In this document: positions 9,715-21,125 of the stretch, piece by piece | How positions within the stretch are numbered: the first letter of the stretch is position 1 | How the letters are laid out: each line of letters starts with the position of its first letter | Source of the DNA: Heterohyrax brucei | Taxonomy: Eukaryota; Chordata; Mammalia; Hyracoidea; Procaviidae | Assembly (NCBI GenBank): GCA_028571685.1 | Contig: CM053140.1 | Coordinates: 60,518,201-60,582,200 of the forward strand | DNA: 64,000 nucleotides | Direction: 5' to 3' | The notes under the pieces: model-generated | What the model was told of the DNA's origin: nothing | What the model saw: only the letters and a program-made list of their open reading frames with translations | The model's database searches: none | Program-made: the position numbers and the translations under genes

Positions 9715-12700
9715 ATGAGTCTGTTTTTAAGTTCTTATCATAGGGGTCTCATACAATATTTGCCCTTTTGTTGCTGACTACTTTCATTCAGCATAATGTC
9801 CTCCAGTTGAAACCAGGTTATGAGATATTTCCTGCAATCATTGCTGTTCTTTATCATTGCATAGTGTTCCACTGAGTATATATACCATGGTTTACCTACC
9901 CATTCCTCTGTTGTTGGGTATCTGGGTTGATTCCATCTGTTTGCTATTGTGAACTGTGCTGCAATAAACATTCATGTACATTTATCAATTGGTGTGAATG
10001 GCCTTGATTCTGCAGGATATATTTTGAGCAGTGGAATTACTGGGTCAAATGGTATATCTATATCCGGCTTCTTAAGGAAGCACCAGATTGCTTTTCAAAG
10101 AGGCTACACCATTTTCCAATCCCACCAACAGTGTAGGAGAGTGCCAATTTCTGCACAGCCTCTCGAGAATTTGTTGTTTTGTGTTTTTTGGATCATGGCC
10201 AACCTTGTTGGGGTGAGATGGTATCTCATTATAGTTTTGATTTGAATGTCTTTAATAGCTAACGATCGTGAGTATGTCCGCATGTGTTTTTTGGCTGCCT
10301 GGATCTCCTCTTTAGAGAAACGTCTGTCCATCTTCTTTGCCCATTACTTAATTGCATTACTTATCTTTTTCTTACTGATGCTTTGTAGTATCTTATAGAT
10401 TATGGAGATCAGGAGTCAGTCTGACATATAGTCGCCAAATATTTTTTCCCGCTCTGTAGGTGGTGGTCTTTTAATTCTATTAATAAATCTTTGAGCAAAA
10501 AGTGTTTGATTCTTAGCAGTTTCCATTTATCTATTTTCTCTTCTGTTGTTCATAGTTAGTTTGACAGACTTTGAAGTCTGTATTAAAGTTGTGTGTTAAA
10601 TCTTCCATTGTTGTTCTTTTTCTTCAATGAGCTTTATCATTTTAGATTTAATATTTGGGTTTTTCATCCAGTTTGAGTTGGTTTTTGTATAATGTGTAAG
10701 ATATGGGTCTTGTTTCAACTTATTGCAGATGGATATCCAATTTTGCCAGCACCATTTGTTGAAAAGATTGTTTTTACCCCAGTTTAATGTCTTAGGGCCT
10801 TTGTCGAATATCACCTGTTCATAGAAAGGCGGTGTCATCTCTGGGGTCTCAGTTTTGTTCCATTGATCTATCTGTCTCTTTTTGTACCAGTACCTGGCTG
10901 TTTTGACTACTGCAGCAGTGTAATAGGTCCTAAAGCCGGGTAGTGAGAGGCCTCCCAGTGTGCTCTTTTTCTTCAGTAGTGCTTTACTTATCCAGGGCTT
11001 CTTCCCTTTCCAAACAAAGTTGGTGACTTGTTTCTCCACCTATTAAAAATGTCACTGGAATTTGTATTGGGATTGCATTATAGAAGTAGATAGCTTTGGG
11101 TAAAACAGACATTTTCACAATGTTAAGTCTTCCTATCCACGAGCAGGGTAGGTTTCTCCATTTATGTAAGTCTCTCTTAGTTTCTTGTAGTAAGGACTTG
11201 TAGTTCTCTTTGTAAAGCTCTGTTATTTCTCCGTTTAGATTTATTCCTAGGTACTTTATCTTCTTAGAGGCTATAGTAAATGGTATTGATTTGGTGATTT
11301 CTTCCTTAATAATTTCGCTGTTAGTATAAAGGAATCCTACTGATTTACTTATGTTTATCTTGTATCCTGTTTGAGTAGTTTACTTAAGGATTCTTTAGGA
11401 TTTTTTGCATATACAATGATATCGTCTGCAAATAGGGAGATTTTTACTTTCTCTTTTCTGATGCAGATGCCCGTTATTTCTTGGTCTTATCTAATTGCTC
11501 TGGCTAGAACTTCTAGTACAATGTTGAATAGGAGACATCAGAGTGGGCCTCCTTGTCTAGTTCCTGTTCTCAAGGGAAAGTCTTCCAGTCTCTCTCCATC
11601 CAGGATGATGTAGGCAGTTGGCTTTGGATAAATGAACCTCATTGCATTGAGGAATTTGCTGTCTATTCCTATTTTGCTGAGAGTTTTTAGCATAAATGGG
11701 TGTTGGACTTTATCAAATGCCTTTTCTGTATCTATAGACAAAATCAGGTGACTCTTGTCTTTTGTGTTATTTATGGGGTTGATCACGTTTTTCTGATGTT
11801 GAACCAGCCTTGCATCCCTGGTGTGAATCCAACTTGGTCATGATGGATTATTTCTTTATATGTTGTTGTATTCTATTGTCAAGAATTTTGTTGAAGATTT
11901 TTGCATCTAGATTCATGAGTGCTATCATTCTTTAGTTCTCCTTTTTTGTTGAGTCTTTCCCTGGCTTTGGTACCAGAGTTCTGCTGGCTTCATAGAATGA
12001 ATTTGAGAGTATTCCATCTCTTTCCATACTGTGAAATAGTCTCAGTAGTATTGGAGATAATTCTTCTCTAAAAGCTTAGCAGAATTCTTCAGTGAAGCCA
12101 TCTGGGCCTGGACTTTTTTTGGTTGGTAGTTTTTGGTTGATCTTTTCAATCTGTTCTATTGTGATGGGTTTATTAAATTTTTCTGCTTCACCTTGTGATA
12201 GTTTTGGTAGGTAATATGAATCAAGGAATTTGTCCATTTCCTCCAGGTTTTCAAATTTGTTTGAGTACAGTCTTTCATAGTATTCTGTTATAATATTTTT
12301 TATTTCCGTTGGATCTGTTATAACTATTCCCCTCTCATTTCTTCTTTGAGTTGTTTGTTTCCTTTCCTGCATTTCTTTAGCAAGTTTAGCTAATGGTTTG
12401 TCAATTTTGTTGATCTTTTCCAAAAACCAGCTTTTGGTCTTTTCAATTATTCTCCTGTTCTCTAATTCATTTCATTCTGCTCTTATCTTTATGATCTGTT
12501 TTCTTCTGATGCCTGAGGGGTTCCTCTGTTGTTCTTTCTCTACTTGTTCAAGCTGTAGAGTTAGTTCTTTGTTTTGGTGTCTTTCTTCCTTCCTGATGTG
12601 TGCATTTATGGAGATAAACAGACCTCTGAGCACTGCTTTGGCCGTATCCCATAGATTCTGGTAGGAAGTGTTTTCATTCTCATTGGAATCCATAAATTTC

Positions 12701-13672
12701 TTTATTTCATCCTTGATTTCTTCTATAACCCATGTTTTTTTGAGCAAGATGTTATTCAGTTTCCATGAGTTCCACTGTTTTTTCTGCTACTGATTTCAAC
12801 TTTTATCACTTTATGATCTGAGAAGATGCTTTGTATTAATTCAATGGCCATGGATTTTGTTCAGAATTGCTTTATGACTTAACACATAGTCTATTCTGGG
12901 GAATGTTCCATGCACACTGGAGAAGAAGGTGTAGTTGTCCGCTGATGGGTAGAAAGTTCTGTATTTGTCAATGAGGTCTAGTTGGTTAATTGTAGCAATA
13001 AAGTCTTCTGTGTCTTTATTAAGCTTTTTTCTAGATGATCTGTCCAATATTGAAAGTGGAGTGTTGAAGCCTCCTACTATTATTGTGGAGTGACCTATCT
13101 CATTTTTGAGTGTAGTCAGTATTTGTTTGATGTATTTAGGTGCTCTAATATTGAGTGCATAAATACTTAATATTGTTAAGTCCTGCTTGTATATTGAACC
13201 TTTCAGCAATAGTGTCCATCCCTGTCCATGATGGTGGATTTTACATTAAAATCGATTTTACCTGAGGTTAGAATTGCCATACCTGCTCTTCTTTGTTCAT
13301 TGTTGGCTTGATATGTATTCTTCCATCCTTCAATTTTCGATTTGTTCATATCTTTAAGTCTAAGGTGAGTTTCTTGTAGGCAACATATGGGTGGGTTGTG
13401 TCATTTGATCTAAGATGTCACTCAATGTCTCTTTACTGGAACATTCAGTCCATTCACATTCAATGTAGTTATTGATAGGTATGTGTTTAGCGCTGTTGTT
13501 GTAATATGTTTATTTTTGTGTTGATTTTTTTTTTGGTTGTTCTTATTAACCCATTCTGGGACATTCTTCTTTGTGAGTTGATTTTTCACCTTCCTCAGGG
13601 TTGGTTTTGTGGTTGTTGAGACTCCTGTATTATGTTTCTTGATTTGATATGTTGCATCTTTATTGGGCTTTA
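9715..13672 (-). mobile_element. L1, nearly complete ORF2, nested in RTE, 3' UTR missing
   Basis: Reverse L1 of about 3.96 kb covering most of ORF2. Reverse-strand frames give, from 5' to 3': the endonuclease (12841-13209, with GGFNTPLSILDRS where active elements have GDFN, so a catalytic Asp is lost); the linker (12472-12747 and 12076-12423, with [10 protein letters not shown]); the RT fingers and palm (11538-11786, [12 protein letters not shown] and TGTRQGG); an FADD box readable near 11410-11425; and the C-terminal region (10596-11039 and 10104-10331). Frames are broken between these pieces. A target-site duplication of 18 bp with 15 matches (9697-9714 and 13673-13690) bounds it. Its 3' end stops just after ORF2, with no long 3' UTR and no clear poly-A. 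Confidence 0.9.
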
Positions 13673-14221
13673 GAAATCCTTGATAACTACAATGCTTTCT
13701 CCATTTATTATAATGTTGCTTATTAGTCTGGTAGTGAGGATTTTTGTTTTCTTTTATGCTAGTGAAGGCTGTGGTCTTTGATCTTCATCAGTAAGTGCTT
13801 CAAGTCCTGTTTGCTTTCAGAAAGCAAGATTGTGCCATCTGCATAACACAAGTTGTTAATGAATCTTCCACTAATTCTGATGCCCTATTCTTCTTCATCT
13901 AGTACGGTTTCTTGGATTATGTGCTCTGCATACAGATGGGATAAGTACAGTGAAAAGATACTGCTCTGACACATACCTTTCTTGACTTTAAACTGCTCAG
14001 TGTCCCCTTTCTCTATTTGAACAGCTGCCTCTTGATCCATGTACATATTCCTTACAAGCACAATTAAGTGTTCTGGAATTCTCATCCTTTGCAATGTCAT
14101 TCATAATTTGTTATGATCTACAGAGTCGCATGCCTTGCATAGTCAATAAAACACAGGTAAACATTTCGGGTATTTCTGGCTTTCAGCCATGATCCGTCTG
14201 ACGTCAGCAATGACACACTTG

Positions 14222-14762
14222 TGTCATAGATCAGAACGTGTCACCCAAAAATATGTGTAGCAATTTGGCTAGCCTATGATTCCCAGTACTGTATGCTTGT
14301 CCCCTATTTTGTGATCATGATTTCATATGCGTTGTAAATCCTAGTCTCTGCCTGTGGTTAATGGGGTAAGACTGGATTATGTTAGAGGATTAGGGTGGGA
14401 CTGCAACACTCTTACTGCTGTTGTATCCTTGATTCCATATAAAGAGAGTTTCACTGGGGTGTGGCCTGTGCCATTTTTATCTTACAAGAGAGAAAAGCAA
14501 GCAGAGAGGCTGGGGACCTCAAACCACCCAGAAAGTAGTACCAGGAGCAGAGCATGTAGGTTCCTGCCCCATGATGCCCCCAGACCAAGGGAAGATTCCT
14601 GACAAGGATCTTCCTCCCAAGCAGAGAGGAAAAGGCTTCTCTTGGAGTTGACACCCTAAATTTGGACTTGTAGCCTACCAGACTATAATAAAATAAGTTT
14701 CAGATTGTTAAAGTCATCTGTTTGTGGTATTTCAGTTACAGCAGCACTAGATGGCTATAATA
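14222..14762 (+). mobile_element. ERV solo LTR (MaLR/ERVL-like), nested in RTE
   Basis: Forward LTR starting TGTCATAGATC, with the usual early GTGTCACCCAAAAATATGTG block, a mid GATTAGGGTGGGACTG block, and an end near TTTGTGGTATTTCAGTTACA and CAGCACTAG. The same layout recurs at 19167, 29776, 38174 and 40525. RTE sequence resumes at both sides. No internal viral genes are present. MaLR-type LTRs are old mammalian endogenous retroviral relics. Confidence 0.75.
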
Positions 14763-15800
14763 CCTCATTTCACATCTTCTTCTGAATCCAGTCTGAATTT
14801 CTGGTGGTTCTTTGTGAATTTATTGCTACAGTCAGTTTTGAATGATCTTCCACAAAATTTTACTTGTGTGTGATATTAACAATATTGCTCAATAATTTCC
14901 ATATTCTGTTGGACCACTTTTCTTGGGAAAAGGCATAAATATGAATCTTTTCAAATCAGTTGTCCAGCTAGCTGTCTTCCACATTTCTTGGCAGAGAAGA
15001 GTGAGCACTTCTAGTGCTGCATCTGTTTGTTGCAATATCACAATTCCTTTTATATCAGTTCCTGGAGACTTAGTTTTCACCAACATCTTCAGTGTAGCTT
15101 AGGCTTCTTTCTTCAGTACTATCCTTTCCCAATCACAGGCTCCATCCTGAAGTAGTTGAACATCAACCTGCTACTTTTGACATAGTAACTGTATGTATTC
15201 CTTCTGTGCTCTTCTGATGCTTCCTGAATCGTTCAGTATTTTCCCCATAGAATCATTCAGTTTTTCAACTGGAAGTTTGAATTTTTCCTTTAACTATTTC
15301 TACTTAAGAAATGCTGAAATTTATCTTCTCTTTTGGCATACTATCTCCAGTTCTTTGCACACATCATTACAATACTTTGTCTTCTGAAACTGTACTTTGA
15401 CTTCATAATTTCTTCCTTTTGCTTTAGCTATTTGGCATTCAAAGAGTAAGTTTCAGAGTCTCTTCTGACATATATTTTGATCTTTTCTTTCTTCCCTGCC
15501 TTTTCACTGATCTCCTGCTTTCTTCATGTATGGTGCTCTTGATGCCATTATACAACTTGTTTGGCTACTAGTCTTCGGTGCATCAGATCTGTTCTTCAGA
15601 TGGTTTCTAAATTGATGTGGGATATACCCAAACTTATATTTTGGCTCTCAAGGACTTATTCTAATTTTTTGCAACTTCAACTTGAACTTTTATATGCACA
15701 ATTGATAGGCATATGGCTTTGCTCTGATAACATTGAGCTTTTCCATAGTCTATTTCCACAGGTACAGTAGATTTAGTTCCTGTGTTTTCTATCTGGTGAA

Positions 15801-16086
15801 TACAAAGTCAAATATGAAGCCAAAGATTAGACAGGCCTGTAAAACAAACAATGACACACTTGAGGAATGTGCCTCTTAGTTGAACCAAATATGCAAGACC
15901 AAATGGGCAACATTTACTTAAAAGTGAAGAAGGCAGAAAGGGACTAGAAAACTGGACAAATGGACACAGAGAACCCAGGGTGGAGAGGGAAAAAAGAGAG
16001 AGCTGACACACTGCAAAGATTCCACCTAATGTCACAAAGCAATTTTTGTACAAAATTTTTGTTAATGAAAAACTAATTTGTGCTGT
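15801..16086. repeat. Unresolved interspersed repeat candidate
   Basis: The stretch lies between the truncated RTE and an AfroSINE tail. Blocks such as AATGACACACTTGAGGAATG and ACCAAATGGGCAACATT look like a moderately repeated mammalian element, but I cannot name it. No coding potential is visible. Confidence 0.3.
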
Positions 16087-16136
16087 AAGCTTTCACAGAA
16101 CACACATACACAGAATATCAAAAGATGGGGGTTGGG

Positions 16137-16245
16137 GAAGATTTACAGCCTTAGAAACCATTCTGGGCAGTTCTATTCTGTCCTATAGTGTTGCTGTGAG
16201 TCAAAATTGGTTTCACAGCAGTGGATTTGGTTTTCGTTGTTTTGC
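16137..16245 (+). mobile_element. AfroSINE 3' part, forward
   Basis: The GATTTACAGCCTTAGAAACC, GGGCAGTTCTATTCTGTCC and TATAGTGTTGCTGTGAGTC blocks run into a GGATTTGGTTTTCGTTGTTTT tail. The tRNA-like head is missing, so this is a 5'-truncated insertion. Confidence 0.8.
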
Positions 16246-17572
16246 AATGATCATGTTGTTAATATTATGAATTACCCTGACTGAATTTTGAATGTTAACC
16301 CAACCTTGCATTCTAAGAAAAACTCCTTTCGGTCAAGATGTATTTTCTGCTTTAGGTATTGTTGTATGTACTTCATTGATATTTAAAAAAAACCTGCATT
16401 AATTTGTAGAGTTTCCTTTAATTTAAATTTATTTATTTTGCAATGTTTTTGTTATCAGGGCTTTCTGAGCTAAGTGTTTCTCCCCTTTTGTGTTACAGAA
16501 TACTCTGCATAGAGTTGATATCATTTCATTCTTAACGGCTTACTAGAACTCCTCATAGAAGTTTATCGGGGCCTCAAGCGTTTTTTTGGTGATGAAAGGA
16601 GGTTTTTACTGAAAACGCAATTATTCAATTCCTTTAATGGACATAAGACTCTGATCACTGATTTCTTCTTAAGTGGTCTTTCACAGTTTGTGCCATTAAA
16701 TAAGGTTCTGTAGTTTATTTAAGTTGTCAAGTTAATTTGCATAAAGTTGCGCATAACACCCCTTTATTATCCTTTTACTATTTTTAACATTGATAGTAAT
16801 GCCCCGTCTCTCATTCTTGATGTTGATAATTTGTATCTACCCTCTTCTTATCACTTTGAATATGTACTTATCATTTTATTGATCATCTCAAATAAAATAT
16901 TTTTCATTTCTCTTACTTTAATTTTCCTATTTCATTAATTTAATATCTGTCATAAATTTTTACAACATTCTGTATCATTTTATTTCTTCTACTTTGTGTA
17001 GGCTCGATTTCTTCTTCTTTTCCCAGTTTCTCAAATATAAGTTGGGGTCATTGATTGAAGACCTTTCTCATCTTCTAATGTGGGTGCTTAGTGCTATAAA
17101 TTCTTCCTAAGTACTGCTTTAGTGACATCACATAAATTTTGATATGCTCAAGTTTTATCTCCATTCAGTTCATAATACTTCTTAATTTCCCTTTTGATTC
17201 CATCTTTAACACATCAGTTGTTTAGAATTGTGTTATTTAGTTGTCAAGTTCGAGTTTTTCAGATACTTTTGTGTCACTGAATTCTAATTTATTTTTATTA
17301 TGGTCAGACAATGTACTTTGTATTACTAGAATTCCATTAAATCGACTGAAACTTGGTTTATAGCCCAAAATATGGTCTATTTTGATAAATGTTCCATGTG
17401 TATTTGAAAATAACATGCATTCTATTCTTGTTGAGTGTAGAGTTTTATAAATGTCAGTTAGATCAAGTTAGCTGATAGTGTTATAAAAACTTTTATATCC
17501 TTGTTTATTTTCTGTCTACATATTCTATTAATCATCGTGAGAGTGATATGGAAATCTTCTATCATAACTATA

Positions 17573-17764
17573 AAACCAAATTCATTGTCACTGACTCATA
17601 GAGACAGTGACAGAGTAGAGCTGCCTAATAGGGGTTTTAAGACGATACTCTTTATGGAAACAGACTGCCACATCTTTGTCCCACAGAATGGTTGGGGAGT
17701 TTGGACCACTGGGCTTTTTGTAAGCAGCCAAGAGTGTAATCATTGCACTACCAGGGCTCCTGTT
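17573..17764 (-). mobile_element. AfroSINE with target-site duplication
   Basis: Reverse AfroSINE in the old L1M. A 9-bp duplication, ATAACTATA, flanks it at 17564-17572 and 17765-17773. The core is degraded (TTGTCACTGACTCATAGAGA), but the GACAGAGTAGAGCTGCC body and the reversed head ending in ACCAGGGCTCC are clear. Confidence 0.85.
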
Positions 17765-18228
17765 ATAACTATAGATTTCTGTATTTCTCAGTTCTATCAG
17801 TTTTTGCGTCTTTATTTTGAAATTTTGTTTTTAGGCACATAAACACTGACTCCTTTATCATTGTAGAACAACATGTTTTTTCTCGGTAGTATTCTTTGCT
17901 CTAAAATCTACTTTTCTATTAGTATAGCCACTCTAGCTTTTTTTTTTATTATCATTAGAATGGCATACTATTTTCCATCTTTGTAATTTTAATCTATTTG
18001 AGTCTTTATATTTAAAGTGGATTTCTTCTGAGCAGCATATCTTTGAGTCTTGCTTGGTATATAATTTGATGATCTCCACATTTTAATTGGAGGGTATAAG
18101 CCAGTTATATTTAAGGTGATTATTGATATGGTTGGTTTTCATATATAACATTGCTATTTGATTTCTGTCTTTTTTGGTTTTTGTTCATCTCTTCTGCCTC
18201 CTTTTTAAAAAAAACAATGAGTATTTTT

Positions 18229-18790
18229 CTTTTCTTATTATTATTAAGTGAAAATATACAATCCAGATCAATTCCTCATCCCTACCTAAGTGCAGCTTCA
18301 TCTGCTCTCCTCACCCTGTGACAATACATTCTTCCTTTTCACTCTGTACTTCTAGTATCCTCTTAGTGAACACCTGTCCCCTCTTCTCCACCTTCTTCTC
18401 TCTTGTCTAGAAAGAAACCAGTAAGACAGATTCCTGTAAATGATTAAAACCATAAAGTACACACACCACATGCTCACACAGTGCCCCCGAGTCCAGTTCA
18501 CTCGTGTGTGAAGAGCTGACCTCAGTAGTGGTTCCAGGTCAGGGCTAGCACCAAGTCTAGGGACCATGTCCCCAGGGGAACCTCCAAGCTGTTGGACCAT
18601 CAATTCTGGTCTTTTAGAAGAGATCTTGAACTGCACATCTCTTTTCTCGTGTTGCCTCAGGAACTCTGCATTGTGTCCACCATCACAGCTGCCTTTGGTG
18701 GTGGCCAGGCACCACCTGGTCCTTCTTGTCTCGTGCTGATGCAGTCTCCCATTCATGTGGCTTCATCTGTTTCCTGAGCTCATTTGAAGC
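18229..18790 (-). mobile_element. L1 3' UTR insertion in old L1M
   Basis: Reverse-strand L1 3' UTR of 562 bp with its poly-A end at 18229-18245 (T/A-rich). It is bounded by a 15-bp imperfect target-site duplication: ACAATGAGTATTTTT at 18214-18228 and ACAATGAGCACTTTT at 18791-18805 (two mismatches). The L1M host resumes on both sides. It contains the longest version of the shared 3' UTR frame. Confidence 0.87.
18352..18756 (-). other. 134-codon open frame in sense strand of L1 3' UTR
   Basis: From the ATG at 18756 to the stop at 18352 the frame is uninterrupted. Its N-terminal half (LHQHE, CLATTKGS, DGGHNAE, LRQHEKR) is shared with the frame at 9047-9227. Its C-terminal half (MVQQ, GSPGDM, NWTRGH, YFMVL) is shared in phase with 4017-4202, 9228-9428 and 58873-59085. 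A short hydrophobic stretch precedes an Arg-rich tail (RQERRRWRRG). No standard L1 protein domain is recognised and I cannot assign a function. It may be only a frame that was open in the ancestral UTR. Confidence 0.4.
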
Positions 18791-18943
18791 ACAATGAGCA
18801 CTTTTCCAATTCTGTGTTATGTGTTTTGCTGACATATTACCTATAAGTCTTTATTTTGTTATTTTAGTTATTGCTTTAGGATTTGTGTTACATTCTCATT
18901 ACCATCTACCTTCAAAGGATACTATACTATTGCATATAAAATC

Positions 18944-19103
18944 CAAAAATCAAACCCATTGCCATCGAGCCAATTTCTACTCTTAGCAACCAACTCTATA
19001 AGACAGTGTAGAACTGCCCCATAGGACTTCCAAGAAGAGACTGATAGATTTGAATTGCTTTTGATTAGCAGCCTAAAGTCTTAAACACTGTACCACCAGT
19101 GTA
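18944..19103 (-). mobile_element. AfroSINE, reverse
   Basis: AATCAAACCCATTGCCATCG tail and core, then GACAGTGTAGAACTGCCCC and a reversed tRNA-like head ending in CACTGTACCACCAG. It lies at the upstream edge of the old L1M region. Confidence 0.8.
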
Positions 19104-19166
19104 CACCCTTATGCTGTACATTTAAGAACCCTGTAATTTTATAATTCTACTTCTGTTCTTCTGGGT

Positions 19167-19588
19167 TGTCATGGATTAAATTTTTTCCCACCAAAAATGA
19201 GTGTAGCAGATCGGGTAGGCCATGATTTCCAGTGTTGTGCAGTTGTCTTCCATTTTGTGATTTTCCTGTGCTGTAAATTCTAATCCTTGTCCATGATCAA
19301 TAGATTGGATTATGCTAAAGAGGATTAGGGTGGGCCAGTAACACACTTACTAAAGGAGTTTCCCTGGTGTGTAGCTTGCACCACCTTTTAGCCTTTCATG
19401 TGTTCTCGAGACCTGAGGTTCCTGTACTAACATGTTCTCTGACCAAAGAAAGACTGATGCAACACAAGGACCTTCCTCTAGAGCCGACAGAGAGAGTGTG
19501 TATTTTCATGGAGCTGCCATCCTGAATTCACACTTGTAGCCTACTGGGCTGTGTTAAAACCATGTGTCACAAGTGGATGACTAAGGCA
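19167..19588 (+). mobile_element. ERV solo LTR (MaLR/ERVL-like)
   Basis: Starts TGTCATGGATTAAATT, carries GATTAGGGTGGGCCAG and AGAGCCGACAGAGAGAG blocks, and ends near TCACAAGTGGATGACTAAGG. It is the same family as the LTRs at 14222 and 40525. It has lost part of the usual polyadenylation region and has no internal sequence. Confidence 0.7.
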
Positions 19589-20280
19589 CAGGTCTTAAGC
19601 TATTATTGCCATACATTTTAATTCTGTATGTAGTATAAATCCATGAATGTATTGGTATTATTAGTCTTTAAAAAATCAGTGACTTCCTATCCAATGTCGT
19701 TTTTCTTCTGTCTGAAAGACTTTAACATTTCATGTAGTGTGGAACAGCTGTTGACTAATTCAGGACAAAAAATACACATATTTGAAAAATGATCATCAAA
19801 AATTTTTCAAATTTAATGAAAATTATAAATTCACAGATCCAAGATCAACTAATTCCAAGCATAAAAACATGAAAAAAACTACACCAAGTCACTTCATAAA
19901 CACAGTGCTCAAAGCCAGTAACAAAGAGAAAATCTTAAAAGTATCCAGAGAGACAAAAGTCATGTTACTCACAGAAGAACAAAGGTAAGGATGACAGCAG
20001 ATTTCTTCTCAGAAGCAATTTAAGTGAGAAAAGAGTAGAGAAAAAGGAAGGGGTTGGGAGAGGGGTAAGTCAGCCTGAAGTTCTAAGCCAAGCCAAGTGC
20101 CGTTGAGTCGGAGCCGACAAGTCTATAACATATTCTTTTAAAACAAAGGAAAAAGAAAGACTTTTTCAGACATGCAAACCTGAAAGATTCATGGAGTCCA
20201 TCTTTTTGGTACCCAGCTTTCATGAATCATGCCCTGTTCCTTGAAAGTTGTCATTTCATGTATTTATCAGGGCTTTTTTC
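19589..20280. mobile_element. Old L1M fragments on both strands
   Basis: 19600-19765 resembles a reverse L1M 3' region (CTGTCTGAAAGACTTTAACATT). 19785-20260 resembles forward L1M sequence (AACAAAGAGAAAATCTTAAAAG, then AAGAACAAAGGTAAGGATGACAGC). Both are decayed and the subfamilies are not resolved. A short core fragment sits within it at 20095-20125. Confidence 0.5.
20095..20125 (-). mobile_element. Solitary 3' core micro-fragment with GGCTT tail
   Basis: About 31 bp reading AAGCCAAGTGCCGTTGAGTC followed by GGAGCCGAC. It holds the RTE/AfroSINE 3' hairpin core but a tail unlike either (the complement of TTGGCTTGGCTT). The same short unit is seen at 54432-54462 (+) and 62764-62800 (-). Confidence 0.55.
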
Positions 20281-20394
20281 AGCTGTTTCAGACAGAAGAG
20301 TAAATTTAATATCTATTACTCCATCTTGACCAGTAGTGGAAACCATAGCTGAAAGTTCGTGTATATGTGTATATTTTTTTTCCTGCCACAGTCT

Positions 20395-20490
20395 TCATTC
20401 CAGGAGGGAAAGTATCAGATCTGTTTCTACTCTGTTGTATCCCTAGCACCCAGCACAGTGTCTGGCACAGAGTGAGTCCTAATAACTAAA
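20395..20490 (+). repeat. L2 3'-end fragment
   Basis: The string TGTATCCCTAGCACCCAGCA then CAGTGTCTGGCACAGAGTGA is the classical L2 LINE 3' region. It is short and has no coding content. Confidence 0.65.
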
Positions 20491-20814
20491 TTCTCTAACC
20501 TTGTACATGTCCTCCCTCAGTTTGTTGAATCTCAAGTTATTAGACGATCCAGAGACACTCCAGAAAATCCAAATTAAGAAAATAATGATATATCAATATC
20601 AGAGTTGAGATAGGTCAAAGTGGGAAATGCGGACTGTGGGCAGGCAGGAAAGTTAGAAACTACAGAATGGACCATCCCTTTTCCCCTCCTATTGCCAGCC
20701 CTCCTACAGTTCCCAGAAACACTTGCACAGATCTCTAACCATGGCCTAGCCAGGCATTCTATACCCACCCCCCACATTTTCTCCACATCTTCCCATAGCT
20801 GTTGTCCTTCTTAG
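20491..20814. other. Unique sequence, nothing recognised
   Basis: Roughly 320 bp with no recognised repeat or gene. The 60-70 codon frames on both strands overlap and appear fortuitous. Confidence 0.4.
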
Positions 20815-21125
20815 CTATCATCAAGTTGTCCCCACACCCCTAATTAATAGCAATCCCGTACACAATGGGATCAAACTGCTGTCATCAAACCGTTGAGACC
20901 CATAGGATTGTCATGGGCTGATTTTGGAAGCTTTTGGCCAGGCCTTTCTTCTTAGTCCTCCTTTGTTTGAAGGCTCTGCTGAAACCTGCTCAGCATCATA
21001 GCTCCCTCAAGGCTCCACTTACAGACAGAGTATGTCTGTGCATAAGGTACTTTGACTGGGAACTTAACCTGAGTCTCCCTAGATGGAAGGCAAGGATGCT
21101 ACCACTTAACCACTGCTGCTCTTAC
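20815..21125 (-). mobile_element. Composite SINE with tRNA-Gly-like head, copy 1
   Basis: The right end, read in reverse, resembles a glycine tRNA: on the forward strand GGGAACTTAACCTGAGTCTC is followed by TGGAAGGCAAGGATGCTACC and ACTTAACCACTGC, the complement of tRNA-Gly A-box and B-box regions. The left end keeps an RTE 3'-like segment, and the middle has GGCTGATTTTGGAAGC and GGCCAGGCCTTTCTTCTTAG. A better copy lies at 36040-36322. Confidence 0.6.

Larger units (their letters stand above)
7672..15800 (-). mobile_element. RTE/BovB LINE split by three later insertions
   Basis: One reverse-strand RTE is recovered in four pieces: 7672-8165, 9603-9714, 13673-14221 and 14763-15800, about 2.2 kb in total. 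The pieces are collinear with uninterrupted copies elsewhere in the window. The 3' end is at 7672 (GTTGTTGTCATTCTTAGGTGC). The interruptions are a forward L1 (8166-9602), a reverse L1 (9715-13672) and a forward LTR (14222-14762). Target-site duplications copied from RTE sequence mark the first two junctions. The 5' end is truncated before the endonuclease. A frame at 13885-14100 keeps RT-like residues but is isolated by stops. Confidence 0.85.
16246..19166 (-). mobile_element. Old L1M ORF2 remnant, heavily decayed, interrupted
   Basis: Reverse-strand, AT-rich sequence with the order of motifs expected of an L1 RT-to-endonuclease region. Examples are TGAATTTTGAATGTTAACCC (16280), CTTTGATTTCTTCTT-like linkers (16650-16700), and the ATGGTCAGACAATGTACTTTG and TATTTGAAAATAACATGCAT blocks (17300-17430). 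Younger elements interrupt it: an AfroSINE at 17573-17764, an L1 3' UTR at 18229-18790, and another AfroSINE near 18944. No open frame survives. The subfamily cannot be fixed by eye. Confidence 0.65.
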
